From Cognatilysobacter terrigena (GTDB taxonomy: Bacteria > Pseudomonadota > Gammaproteobacteria > Xanthomonadales > Xanthomonadaceae), in the NCBI RefSeq assembly GCF_004361065.1, contig NZ_SELT01000009.1:44494-108493 (forward strand): a stretch of 64,000 bases of DNA, given 5' to 3'. A program made the translations under genes and the position numbers. The notes under the pieces were generated by a model. That model searched no databases and was not told the DNA's origin. It saw nothing but the letters and a program-made list of their open reading frames with translations. Within the stretch, counting starts at the first letter, position 1. Each line of letters starts with the position of its first letter. This document shows positions 17,665-26,007 of this stretch, piece after piece.

Positions 17665-18999
17665 ATGCGCAAGAATCGATTCCTTGAACGCGCCAAGCGC
17701 GCACTGGCGAACTTCGGCGTGGTCCTCGCGCTCGTCGCCGGGCTCGTGGTGTGGATGTTCCTCTCGTGGCCCATGGTGCTCGGCCTCGCCGTACTCGCCG
17801 CGCTGTGGTTGTTCTTGACGCGCAGCGGTCGCCTCGCGCTCGCGGCCGCGCAGGTCGGCATCGCCGGCCTGCCGCAACGCCTCGGTGCGTCGTCGGTGAT
17901 CGTGGTCGGTATCGCCGGCGTGGTCGGCGTGCTCGTCGCGATGCTCGCGATGGGCGAGGGCTTCCGCGCGACGCTCGCGAGCACCGGCGGCAACGACACC
18001 GCGATCATCCTGCGCGGCGGTTCGCAGGCCGAGACCAACTCGGTGATCACGCGCGACCAGGTGCCGCTGCTGCAGTCGCTCGACGGCATCCAGCGTGGTC
18101 CGGACGGCCGCGGCCTGATTTCGCCCGAGCTGTCGCAGGTGGTGAACCTGCCGTCGAAGGCCGATGGCACCGACTCCAACGTGCAGTTCCGCGGCGTCGG
18201 TCCGGCAGCGTGGCAGGTGCGTCCCAAGCTCAAGATCGTCGAAGGCCGCAAGTTCAATCCGGGCCTGCGCGAGGTCGTGGTCGGCCGCGGTGCGCAGAGC
18301 CAGTTCCGCGGGCTCGAGGTCGGCAACAAGCTCAAGCTCGCGCAGCAGGAATGGACGGTGGTCGGTGCGTTCCAGTCCGGCGATTCGCACGACTCGGAAC
18401 TGTGGGCGGATGTCGACGTGCTCGGCCCTGCGTATCAGCGCCAGGCTTTCCAGTCGGTGACGGCGAAGCTCGACGGATCCGGCGGGTTCAAGCGCCTCAA
18501 GGCGGCGCTCGCCGCCGACCCCCGCCTCAAGCTCGACGTGCTCACGACGCACGACTATTACGCCAAGCAGTCCGAGAACCTCACCAAGCTGATCAACATC
18601 CTCGGCAAGGTGATCGGCGCGATCATGGCGCTGGGCGCGATCTTCGGTGCGCTCAACTCGATGTATGCGGCGGTGTCGGGGCGTGCCCGCGAGATCGCGA
18701 CGATGCGCGCACTCGGCTTCCGCGGCCTGCCGGTCGTCACCGCCGTGATGCTGGAGACGATGCTGCTCGCGCTCGTCGGCGGCGTGATCGGCGCGCTGGT
18801 CGCGTGGCTGCTGTTCAACGGCCACTCGGTGTCGACGCTGGGCAATAACTTCAGCCAGGTCGTGTTCCAGTTCCGCGTCTCGCCCGAACTGCTGTGGACC
18901 GGCCTGAAGTGGGCGCTCGGCATCGGCCTCGTCGGCGGCCTGTTCCCCGCGCTGCGTGCGGCGCGGATGGAAGTGACGGACGCGTTGCGCGCGCAGTGA
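17665..18999 (+). CDS. FtsX/MacB-like ABC permease (second of pair)
   Basis: Permease of 444 residues with the FtsX architecture plus an extra hydrophobic hairpin at the N-terminus (about 17-53) before the usual first helix (about 70-95). A periplasmic domain of roughly 200 residues follows, and three C-terminal helices (about 310-335, 360-385, 405-435). The coupling region GRAREIATMRALGFRGLP is canonical. The ribosome-binding site GAGGAGGA is strong. The last base of its stop codon is the first base of the next ATG. The pair of unequal permeases supports a heterodimeric exporter. Confidence 0.9.
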   Translation: MRKNRFLERAKRALANFGVVLALVAGLVVWMFLSWPMVLGLAVLAALWLFLTRSGRLALAAAQVGIAGLPQRLGASSVIVVGIAGVVGVLVAMLAMGEGFRATLASTGGNDTAIILRGGSQAETNSVITRDQVPLLQSLDGIQRGPDGRGLISPELSQVVNLPSKADGTDSNVQFRGVGPAAWQVRPKLKIVEGRKFNPGLREVVVGRGAQSQFRGLEVGNKLKLAQQEWTVVGAFQSGDSHDSELWADVDVLGPAYQRQAFQSVTAKLDGSGGFKRLKAALAADPRLKLDVLTTHDYYAKQSENLTKLINILGKVIGAIMALGAIFGALNSMYAAVSGRAREIATMRALGFRGLPVVTAVMLETMLLALVGGVIGALVAWLLFNGHSVSTLGNNFSQVVFQFRVSPELLWTGLKWALGIGLVGGLFPALRAARMEVTDALRAQ

Positions 19000-19655
19000 T
19001 GTCGAAGCTTCGCGAGCGGATGCGCATCGCGCAGGACTATGAGCTCGCGCTTGCGGGTCATGCTGGGCAGGCAGAGTCGTCGCCACCGGCTCCGCTTGTC
19101 GCGCGCTACCGGTTGCCGGGTGTCGAAGCGCTGGCGCTGATCGTGATCGGGGGCCTGTTCCTGCTCCCGATCCCCTCCGACGTTGCGCACCATCGCTTCG
19201 GCATGATGGCGGTCAACGCCGCCGTCGCCGGACTTGGCCTTTACGGCGCGTGGCATCTGTTCGCGCGAGCCTCGCGGTCCGCTCGTCCCGCGATCCTCAT
19301 GGATTCGACGGGCATCGAGACGCGGCGCTCTCGTGTCGCTTGGAGCGACATCGTCGGCATCGCGGTGCAGTCGTCGTATTCGCGTTCTGGTGAGCGGTGG
19401 TATCTGAACCTGCTGGTGCGCGATGCGACGGCGAAGGACGGTTTGCGCCTGCGGCCGATCACGCTGTCGGGCGTGGATCAGGAACCGGACGAGCTGTATC
19501 TCCGCGCACGTGCGTTCCGCCGCACCGTCCAAGCGCCGTGGCTTCCCTCTTGGATCGGGCATGCACCGCTACAAGCGGTGCATGGGCAACTGACCGAAGC
19601 CGAACGACGGGCGGCGCGGCGTTCCGGACCTCCGCAGATTCCGTCCGACGCCTGA
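18999..19655 (+). CDS. membrane-anchored PH-like domain protein
   Basis: Protein of 218 residues coupled to the second permease (TGATG overlap, one shared base). It has two helices at about 48-62 and 68-85, followed by a segment (STGIETRRSRVAWSDIVGI) that resembles bacterial PH-like (bPH/YcxB) domains: a strand, a Trp-Asp-Ile motif and further strands. The C-terminal 60 residues are polar. A perfect 11-bp inverted repeat (19560-19570/19574-19584) lies within the gene. I do not know its function. Its tight coupling suggests a role with the exporter. The start at 18999 is chosen over an upstream frame extension because of the coupling. Confidence 0.72.
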   Translation: MSKLRERMRIAQDYELALAGHAGQAESSPPAPLVARYRLPGVEALALIVIGGLFLLPIPSDVAHHRFGMMAVNAAVAGLGLYGAWHLFARASRSARPAILMDSTGIETRRSRVAWSDIVGIAVQSSYSRSGERWYLNLLVRDATAKDGLRLRPITLSGVDQEPDELYLRARAFRRTVQAPWLPSWIGHAPLQAVHGQLTEAERRAARRSGPPQIPSDA

Positions 19656-19676
19656 TCGCTCGACCAGCGCCTCCGG

Positions 19677-20597
19677 TCAGGCCGCCGGCTCTTGCTCCGC
19701 GGCCGCCGGCTTCGACGCCCGCGCCTTCGACAGCGTGATGATCACCACGCCCGAGAGGATCACCGCCATTGCGCCGACGTCCTGCATGGTGAAGTGCTCG
19801 CCGCCGAGCAGTGCGCCGAAGACCACGGCCAGCGGCGGGTTGACGTAGGCGTAGCTCGTCGCGAGCGCCGGGCGCACGTGGTGCAGCAGCCAGATGTAAG
19901 CGGTGAAGCCGAAGATCGAACCGGCGACGACGAGGTAGAGCATCGCGAACGTCGATGACGTGCTCGGCACCGCGGCGAAGCGCTCGCCGTGGATCAGTGC
20001 GGCGACGAGCATCCAGCCGCTGCCCGCGATCATCTGGCCACTCGCGGCCATGAAGGGTTCGGGCAGGTCCTGGTCGCGGCTCCAGATGGAGCCCCACGCC
20101 CACGCGATCGGCGCGATCGTCAGGCAGACGAGGCCGAGCGTCGATCCGCGCAACGCGCTACCGGCGTTGAGCCAGACGACGCCCAGGAAGCCGACCACCA
20201 AGCCGATCCATTCCACGCGCGACGGATGGCGCCCACGCAGCATCGCGAACAGGCCGGCGAACAGCGGCATCGAGGCGACCGCGATCGCCGCGAGGCCGGA
20301 ACTCACCTGCGTCTCCGCGAGGTTCACGAAGCCGTTCGACAGCAGCACCATGAAGATCGACAGCACGATCAACGTTCGCCATTGCTTCACGGTCGGCCCC
20401 GGCGTACCGCGCAGGCGCAGCACGATGAACATCAACAGGCCCGCGATGAACATGCGGCACGCGCCGAGCAGGAACGGCGGATAGCCCTTCAGCGCGAAGC
20501 GGATGGCGAGATAGGTCGAGCCCCACAGCACGTAGAGCGAGGCGAGGGCGGCGGCGACGGCGAGCGGCGACGCGGTGCGCGCGGCAGGGGCGTGCAT
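19677..20597 (-). CDS. yedA: EamA/DMT-family exporter, YedA-like
   Basis: Ten-helix drug/metabolite transporter of 306 residues with two EamA repeats. The first repeat opens LYVLWGSTYLAIRFALKG and the second contains the motif PALATSYAYVNPPLAVVFGALLGGE, split here as two conserved stretches, which matches E. coli YedA closely. Family members export amino acids or metabolites; the cargo of YedA is not settled. The start is an ATG at 20597. It is transcribed leftward, convergent with the PH-like gene and separated from it by 21 bp. Confidence 0.85.
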   Translation of the reverse strand: MHAPAARTASPLAVAAALASLYVLWGSTYLAIRFALKGYPPFLLGACRMFIAGLLMFIVLRLRGTPGPTVKQWRTLIVLSIFMVLLSNGFVNLAETQVSSGLAAIAVASMPLFAGLFAMLRGRHPSRVEWIGLVVGFLGVVWLNAGSALRGSTLGLVCLTIAPIAWAWGSIWSRDQDLPEPFMAASGQMIAGSGWMLVAALIHGERFAAVPSTSSTFAMLYLVVAGSIFGFTAYIWLLHHVRPALATSYAYVNPPLAVVFGALLGGEHFTMQDVGAMAVILSGVVIITLSKARASKPAAAEQEPAA

Positions 20598-20701
20598 CGG
20601 GTGGGATCCGGGAAGAGCCGCGGCGCGGCCGACCCGTACAGCCTATCGCCTGCGACGCGGCGCCGTCCGTGCCGAACGTTGGATCACCGTGTTGCGCGGC
20701 G

Positions 20702-22018
20702 TCAGTAGCCGGTGCCGGCCTCCTCGATCACCTCGTCCTCGTAGTCGGCGAAGCGATTGAGCTCGACGCGATCGAGCCGGAACTTCTGCGCGGCCGCGGA
20801 GAACTCGAGCAACGACAGGATGCGCTGCGGTTCGCGCGCCCAGGGTGGTACGTAGGTCGCGCGGCCGATCAGGCCCGCCTGCTGGTAGGGCGCGAGGTTG
20901 ATCGCATCGCCGGTGGTGACGCGCCCGACGACCAGCATGCGCAGCAGTTCCGCGCGGCCTTCCTGCAGGGCCTTGCGCACGAACAGGTGGGTGATGAAGA
21001 GACCTTCGAGATACGCGCCATCCTTGGTGAAGCAGACGCGCCCGTGCACGTCGCCGCCGCGGAAGATGCGCGACGCGCTGCGGTAGCTCTCGACGTCGCT
21101 TTGGCCGGCATCGAGGAAGCCCTTGAACACTTCGATGAAGTCCGCGCCTTCGAGTGCGCGCTGCACCATCACCACGCGCAACGCGATGCGACGCAGGCGC
21201 ACGATGTCCATCGCGCCGGTCACGCATTCGGCGAAGGTGGCGAGGCCTTCCTGCGCGCGCGTCGTGCGCGGTGCGCCAAGGCCCAGCACCTTGAAATAAG
21301 GTTGGTGCTTGCCGTTGAGCGAGGTCGCGGTGTGGATGAACGCCTCGTGCTCGAGCAGCTGGTCGAGGTCGGCGTCGGAGAACACAGCGGTCGCACGCAG
21401 CTTGATCTTCGTGCTGCTCGCGGTCGCCTTCGACGACAGCGTCGCATCGAGCACGACCTCGACCCGATCGTGGGTAAAGAATTCGCCGATGCGCTCGCGC
21501 AGATGCTCCGCGAACACCTCCGCGTTCATCGCGCACTCCACCGGCGGCAACAACTGGCGATCGATGAGATCGTCCGTGATCGTCAGCACCTCGCGTGCGC
21601 CATCGGCATTGCTTGCGTCCTGGCTGCGATAACGCACGTCGGGTCGGCCGTAGAGCAGCACCGAGCACCGGGTGAATCCGGGTTGCCCGATCTGTTCGAG
21701 CATGCGCGCGGCGACGCGATAGCTCCACGCGGTCTTGAACAGCCAGTTGCCGATCGGATGGCCGCGATCGAGGCCGTGCATGATCGTGTCGAGCGCATCG
21801 AGTTCGGCGTCGAGCGGTACGGGAACCGTCGGCGGTTTCGGCAGTTGCGGGCGCCCGGCGTTCCACGCGTCGAGGAACGTCGTCTCCATTTCGGCCGGCC
21901 AGCCGATCGCCTGCAGCACCTTGATGTTGCGCGCGACCTTGCACAACGCGCGGTCCGCATCGAACAGCGATTGCAGGCGCGGATCGGTGTCGGTGCGGAC
22001 GGCGGATGTCGTGCCCAC
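20702..22018 (-). CDS. DUF1704 / QEGLA-motif protein (putative metallopeptidase-like)
   Basis: Protein of 438 residues recognised by the hallmark RAQEGLATFAE (the QEGLA motif) and the upstream EHEAFIHTATSLNGK block, which looks like a metal-binding HExxxH-like helix. This family (DUF1704, sometimes called flavohemoglobin-expression-modulating) is uncharacterised; the metallopeptidase idea is inferred. The chosen start is GTG 22018, which has GGAG at a good distance on the minus strand; an ATG-initiated extension of 25 residues upstream is Arg/His-rich and unlike a protein start. The upstream gap carries inverted repeats described separately. Confidence 0.82.
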   Translation of the reverse strand: MGTTSAVRTDTDPRLQSLFDADRALCKVARNIKVLQAIGWPAEMETTFLDAWNAGRPQLPKPPTVPVPLDAELDALDTIMHGLDRGHPIGNWLFKTAWSYRVAARMLEQIGQPGFTRCSVLLYGRPDVRYRSQDASNADGAREVLTITDDLIDRQLLPPVECAMNAEVFAEHLRERIGEFFTHDRVEVVLDATLSSKATASSTKIKLRATAVFSDADLDQLLEHEAFIHTATSLNGKHQPYFKVLGLGAPRTTRAQEGLATFAECVTGAMDIVRLRRIALRVVMVQRALEGADFIEVFKGFLDAGQSDVESYRSASRIFRGGDVHGRVCFTKDGAYLEGLFITHLFVRKALQEGRAELLRMLVVGRVTTGDAINLAPYQQAGLIGRATYVPPWAREPQRILSLLEFSAAAQKFRLDRVELNRFADYEDEVIEEAGTGY

Positions 22019-22337
22019 GTGGCGTCTCCATGCGTGCGCGCACGCGTTCGCACCCCGCGTGCGATGCATGCGTCGCCCAGTCGTGCATCGCATTAGGCGC
22101 GCATCGCGCGGACCTGCCTATTGCCTCTTGGTGCAGCGACCGGGCGGCGCTATGGCGCACGCGCTGCGCGCGGTCGCTTGCGATGCACGAACCGTCGAGT
22201 CAGACGTTGCGCCACGTCGCGACTCAGCTTCATGAGCGGCTGCAGCGCCAAGCGTCCATTGAGCGGCAGGTGGGGTGACCGCTAAGGTGGCGTCAACGCG
22301 TAGTGAAGGCTGAAGGCCGCCGGGAGTTCTGTTGTCG
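22019..22337. promoter_or_regulatory. divergent gene-free region with repeated TGCGATGCA motif
   Basis: This 319 bp stretch between the DUF1704 gene and the small DHp-like gene holds no credible coding sequence. It contains TGCGATGCA at 22060-22068 and its exact inverted copy TGCATCGCA at 22084-22092 (15 bp spacer, 9 bp arms), plus a third direct copy at 22179-22187. It must carry two divergent promoters, which I could not pin down. The repeats are candidate operators or an RNA hairpin in the DUF1704 leader. Confidence 0.45.
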
Positions 22338-22646
22338 ATGATGTTCGAAGCGATCCGACCGTTCGACGAGGTCCCGTCACATGCGTGCTGGCTGCACGAC
22401 CTTCGCAACATGGTCAGCACCGCGAGCGTGGCGGCCCGGATCGGCCGCGAACTCGTCCATGACGACGCCGCTTCGGCGATCGAACTCCTGCGCGAAGCCG
22501 AAGCGGCGCTGCAGCAGTGCCGGGAGCTCCTGGCCAATGGTGCCGAGCATGTGCGCGCCGACGGCGAGCCCGCTGTGCCCACGCTCTTGCCGCCGCTAGC
22601 CGAACACCGTCGCGACGGCGACAGCAGCGCTCTTCGCGACGGTTGA
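22338..22646 (+). CDS. small protein resembling an orphan DHp (H-box) domain
   Basis: Protein of 102 residues (two more if a TTG at 22332 is used, which is closer to the GGGAG at 22322-22326). Its core, CWLHDLRNMVSTASVAARIGRELV, is given here as LHDLRNMVSTASVAARI: an HDLRN motif as in the histidine box of sensor kinases, followed by a second long helix (AIELLREAEAALQQCRELL). No ATPase domain follows, so it may be a stand-alone dimerisation/phosphotransfer helix pair or simply a helical protein. The C-terminus is polar. Convergent with the AraC-MGMT gene, 6 bp away. No partner kinase is adjacent. Confidence 0.6.
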   Translation: MMFEAIRPFDEVPSHACWLHDLRNMVSTASVAARIGRELVHDDAASAIELLREAEAALQQCRELLANGAEHVRADGEPAVPTLLPPLAEHRRDGDSSALRDG

Positions 22647-22652
22647 ACCGCG

Positions 22653-23471
22653 CTACGCCCGCTCGCGTTCGAGCACGCGCTGCTTGAGCGGCAGTCCCCA
22701 GCGATAACCGCCGAGCGAGCCATCACCGCGCACGACACGGTGGCACGGCACGACGATCGCGAGCCGATTACCCGCACATGCACGCGCCACTGCTCGCGCA
22801 CCGCGCGGCGCACCGAGTGATTGCGCGAGTTCCGCATAGCTGCGCGTCTCGCCCTTCGGGATACGCATCAGCGCATCCCACACGCGCTTCTGGAACGCGG
22901 TGCCGATGAGATCGAGTTCGACCTCCGACGCCAGGCCCGCGAGCGCGTTCGCGACCGACTGCAGGCGCGGCGCGAGATAGTCGTCGCGGCCGTCGTCCAC
23001 GCGCTCCAGCGTTGCGTGCGGAAATTCGTGGCGCAGCTTCGCTTCCAGTGCGGCTTCGTCGTCGCCGAGTTCGATCGCGCAGATGCCGCGTTCGGTCGCG
23101 GCGACGAGCGCACGCCCCAGCGCGGTGTCGATCACGCTCCAGCGCACCGCCTCGCCGGCACCGCCGCGGCGATAGCGCGACGGCGCCATGCCGAGTCGCG
23201 CCGCGCCCGCTTCGTACACGCGGGACGGTGAGCCATAGCCCGCATCGACGATCGCGGTGGTGACATCGACCCCGTCGCGCAACGCCTGCTTGAGGCGGCC
23301 GAGCTTGCGCTGCGCGAGGTAGTCCGCGGGGCTCAGGCCGAAGCGCGCGGCGAAGCGGCGCTGCAGGTGCGCCGGGCTCCAGCCGACGGCATCGGCCAGC
23401 TGCTGCAGCGTGGGCTCGCCCGCGTCGAGGAGGTCGCGGGCGCGGTCGAGTTTGTTGGTGGCGCGATCCAT
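22653..23471 (-). CDS. AraC-MGMT fusion (Ada-like DNA methyltransferase without N-terminal Zn domain)
   Basis: Protein of 272 residues combining an AraC-type DNA-binding part (about 1-102; LQQLADAVGWSPAHLQRRF) with an O6-methylguanine-DNA methyltransferase (about 110-270). The suicidal acceptor motif is VPCHRVVRG with Cys 243, preceded by ARAVARACAGN. It repairs alkylated guanine and, by family, activates adaptive-response genes. It lacks the Zn-binding N-terminal Ada domain that senses methylphosphotriesters, so how it could be switched on is unclear. The start ATG 23471 leaves the AraC domain intact from its first helix. Confidence 0.9.
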   Translation of the reverse strand: MDRATNKLDRARDLLDAGEPTLQQLADAVGWSPAHLQRRFAARFGLSPADYLAQRKLGRLKQALRDGVDVTTAIVDAGYGSPSRVYEAGAARLGMAPSRYRRGGAGEAVRWSVIDTALGRALVAATERGICAIELGDDEAALEAKLRHEFPHATLERVDDGRDDYLAPRLQSVANALAGLASEVELDLIGTAFQKRVWDALMRIPKGETRSYAELAQSLGAPRGARAVARACAGNRLAIVVPCHRVVRGDGSLGGYRWGLPLKQRVLERERA

Positions 23472-23480
23472 GGCCTCAAC

Positions 23481-23510
23481 GATAACGGGCGCCCGAAGGC
23501 GCCCGCTATC
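23481..23510 (-). terminator. stem-loop downstream of prc
   Basis: A 13-bp stem with one mismatch and a CGAA loop (UUCG on the minus strand) lies 26 bp beyond the stop of the leftward prc gene. On the minus strand it is followed by a short T-containing stretch (ATCGTTG) rather than a full U-tract, so it may terminate weakly or stabilise the 3' end. Confidence 0.55.
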
Positions 23511-23535
23511 CGTTTGTTGCGATGTCCGCTCGACG

Positions 23536-25713
23536 TCAGTCGGCCCAGTGGCCCGGGCTGCGCGCGGTCGGCAACACCTTGGCCGACAGCTGGCGATCGG
23601 CGTTGAGCAGGCTCACCGCGTCGCCGAGGATCGATGCGGCCTCACGCAGCAGCGGGTCCGGACGCTTGTCGGCGAGCTTGTCGCGCTGCGCATCCTTCGC
23701 GATGTCGCGCTCGTTCGCCTGCAGGCCGTCGTCGTTGTCGTCCGCGAGCGGATCCAGCGAGAGACCGAGCTTGGCGCGTTCGGCCTGGCGCAGCTTGCGC
23801 TTGGCTTCCTCCTGGTCGCGTTCGCCGCGGCGTTCGGCCTCGTTGAGCGAGATCGACTTCTCCGCGCGTTCCTTGCGGAACTGTTCGACGTCCTGGCTCC
23901 ACCACTGGAACTCGGGATCCGTCGTGATGCGCTGCTCGTGATGCGTGAGCAGCGTCGGCAGGATCGGACGGAAGTCGCCGTACGTGGTGTGCGGCACCGC
24001 GGCGATGCGCGCCCACGGCAACGCGTTGTCGTACGTGCTCTCGCCGAACTCCGTCGCATCGACCGACGCCGGGAACGCGATGTCGGGCACGACGCCCTTG
24101 TGCTGCGTCGAGCTGCCGCTCACGCGGAAGAACTGCTGCACGGTGAGCTTGACCTGGCCGAAGCGCGCCTGTTCGTTCGCCGGCCAGCGGTCGAGGTCGA
24201 GCAGCGTCTGCACGGTGCCCTTGCCGAACGTGGTCTCGCCGATGACGAGGCCGCGACCGTAATCCTGAATCGCGCCCGCGAAGATCTCCGACGCCGACGC
24301 CGAACCGCGATTGATCAGAACCGCGAGCGGGCCTTCCCACGCGATCTGCTTGTCGTCGTCGCCGTTCACCGTGACGCGGCCACCGGATTCGCGCACCTGC
24401 ACGACCGGGCCCTGGTCGATGAAGAGACCCGTGAGTTCGATCGCTTCGTCGAGCGAGCCGCCGCCGTTGTTGCGCAGGTCGAGCACGACGCCATCGACAT
24501 GCTGCTGCTGCAGTGTCTGCAGCAGCTTGGCGACGTCGCGCGTGGCGGAGGCGAAATCCTTGTCGCCGCGACGGCGTGCGTCGAAGTCCTGGTAGAACGC
24601 CGGCAGCTTGATCACGCCGATCTTCTGCGCGGGCTTGCCGTTCGCGGCCGGCACGTCGATGGTCTCGGCCTTCGCAGCCTGGTCTTCGAGGCGCACGCGA
24701 TCACGCACGATGTTGACGCGCATCGGCTTGGAATCGAGCGGCGATTCCGCCGGCACGACATCCAGGCGCACCGTGGTGCCCTTGGTGCCGCGGATCTTCG
24801 CGACGACATCGTCGATGCGCCAGCCGACCACGTCTTCCATGGGGCCGCTCGTGCCCTGGCCGACCGCCATCACGCGATCGCCCGGCTTGACCTTGCCGGT
24901 CTTCGACGCCGGACCGCCCGCGACGATCTCGCGGATCGCGACGACGTCGTCCTGCTTCTGCAGAACGGCGCCGATGCCTTCCAGCGTGTTCGACATCGTC
25001 AGGTTGAAGTTGTCGGCGCTGCGCGGGGTGAAGTAATCCGTATGTGGATCGACCGCGTTCGCATACGAGTTGAGGAAGGACTGGAAGACGTCCTCGCCCT
25101 TCAATTCGCCGATGCTCTGCGCGAGGTTCGCGTAGCGCTTGTCGAGCGTCTTGCGGATTTCATCGGGCTGCTTGCCGGCGAGCTTCAGGCGCAGCCAGTC
25201 GTTGCGCACCGACTCCTTCCACAGCGTGTCGAGCGCAGCGGAGTCGTTGGCCCACGGCACGTCCTTGCGGTCATACTGGAACTCGTCCTTGCCACTGAAA
25301 TCGAAGATGTTCTGCTTGAGCAGGTTGCGTGCGTACTGCGCGCGCGCCGTGGCGTTCTGGCGGTACGCCGCGAAGATCGCGTAGGCCGGGCTCAGGTCGC
25401 CGCTCTTGATCGCGTCGTCGAGCTTGTCCTTGTACGCGTCGAACTTCGCGACGTCCTGCGCCGTGAAGAACTGCTTGTTCGGATCCAGCGCTTCGAGATA
25501 GCGCTTGTAGATGTCGGCGCTCAGCGCGTCGTCGAGCGCGCGCGGGCGGTACGCGTAGCGACTGTCCGACAGCAACCCGTAGACCAGCTTGGCCGCGGTG
25601 GCCTGGTCCTGCGTGGGCGCGTTGGGAATCGCGTTGGACGCACTGTCGGGACGCGCGAGCAGCGCGACCGGCGCGGTGAGGAGGAGGGCGAGCAGAGAGG
25701 TCTTGAGCTTCAT
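23536..25713 (-). CDS. prc: carboxy-terminal (tail-specific) protease Prc
   Basis: Periplasmic serine protease of 725 residues that trims or degrades proteins with nonpolar C-termini, including FtsI and SsrA-tagged proteins. Signal peptide is about 1-22. A PDZ domain lies around 235-320 (GPASKTGKVKPGDRVMAVG). The catalytic dyad is S473 in RGSASASEIFAG and K498 in TTFGKGTVQ, spaced 25 residues as in E. coli Prc; NNGGGSLDEAIELTGL is the accompanying loop. The C-terminal part is Arg/Glu-rich. Length is a little over E. coli's 682. It is the first gene leftward of the lipA gap and has a terminator-like hairpin after it. Confidence 0.95.
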   Translation of the reverse strand: MKLKTSLLALLLTAPVALLARPDSASNAIPNAPTQDQATAAKLVYGLLSDSRYAYRPRALDDALSADIYKRYLEALDPNKQFFTAQDVAKFDAYKDKLDDAIKSGDLSPAYAIFAAYRQNATARAQYARNLLKQNIFDFSGKDEFQYDRKDVPWANDSAALDTLWKESVRNDWLRLKLAGKQPDEIRKTLDKRYANLAQSIGELKGEDVFQSFLNSYANAVDPHTDYFTPRSADNFNLTMSNTLEGIGAVLQKQDDVVAIREIVAGGPASKTGKVKPGDRVMAVGQGTSGPMEDVVGWRIDDVVAKIRGTKGTTVRLDVVPAESPLDSKPMRVNIVRDRVRLEDQAAKAETIDVPAANGKPAQKIGVIKLPAFYQDFDARRRGDKDFASATRDVAKLLQTLQQQHVDGVVLDLRNNGGGSLDEAIELTGLFIDQGPVVQVRESGGRVTVNGDDDKQIAWEGPLAVLINRGSASASEIFAGAIQDYGRGLVIGETTFGKGTVQTLLDLDRWPANEQARFGQVKLTVQQFFRVSGSSTQHKGVVPDIAFPASVDATEFGESTYDNALPWARIAAVPHTTYGDFRPILPTLLTHHEQRITTDPEFQWWSQDVEQFRKERAEKSISLNEAERRGERDQEEAKRKLRQAERAKLGLSLDPLADDNDDGLQANERDIAKDAQRDKLADKRPDPLLREAASILGDAVSLLNADRQLSAKVLPTARSPGHWAD

Positions 25714-26007
25714 CGGAACCGGGCGTGGGGACGCCGATCAGGTCCGGCGGATCGCCGGGGGTACCACGGTGGATGCGGTTGAGACCGCAGCCCAGTGCCG
25801 AAAGTTGCACGGGCCTTCGACCGCATATGAGCGCGACAGGGGGTGCAGCGCAAGTCGTATCGGGCGCCCGTCGCCCCGCGTTCAGCCGGACTTGCGGGCA
25901 CCGTCACCCAGCGGCCGTGGCGGTCGGCGGGCGTTCACGACTATGCGCCGCCGGGGCGGCAATGCGGCGTGGAGACGCGCGACGCAGCGTGTCGCGCGCG
26001 GGACGGG

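Noticed and set aside
23410..25782. Open frame of 790 codons on the plus strand opposite prc
   Set aside because: No recognisable domain, composition typical of antisense translation, and prc on the other strand has all catalytic motifs.
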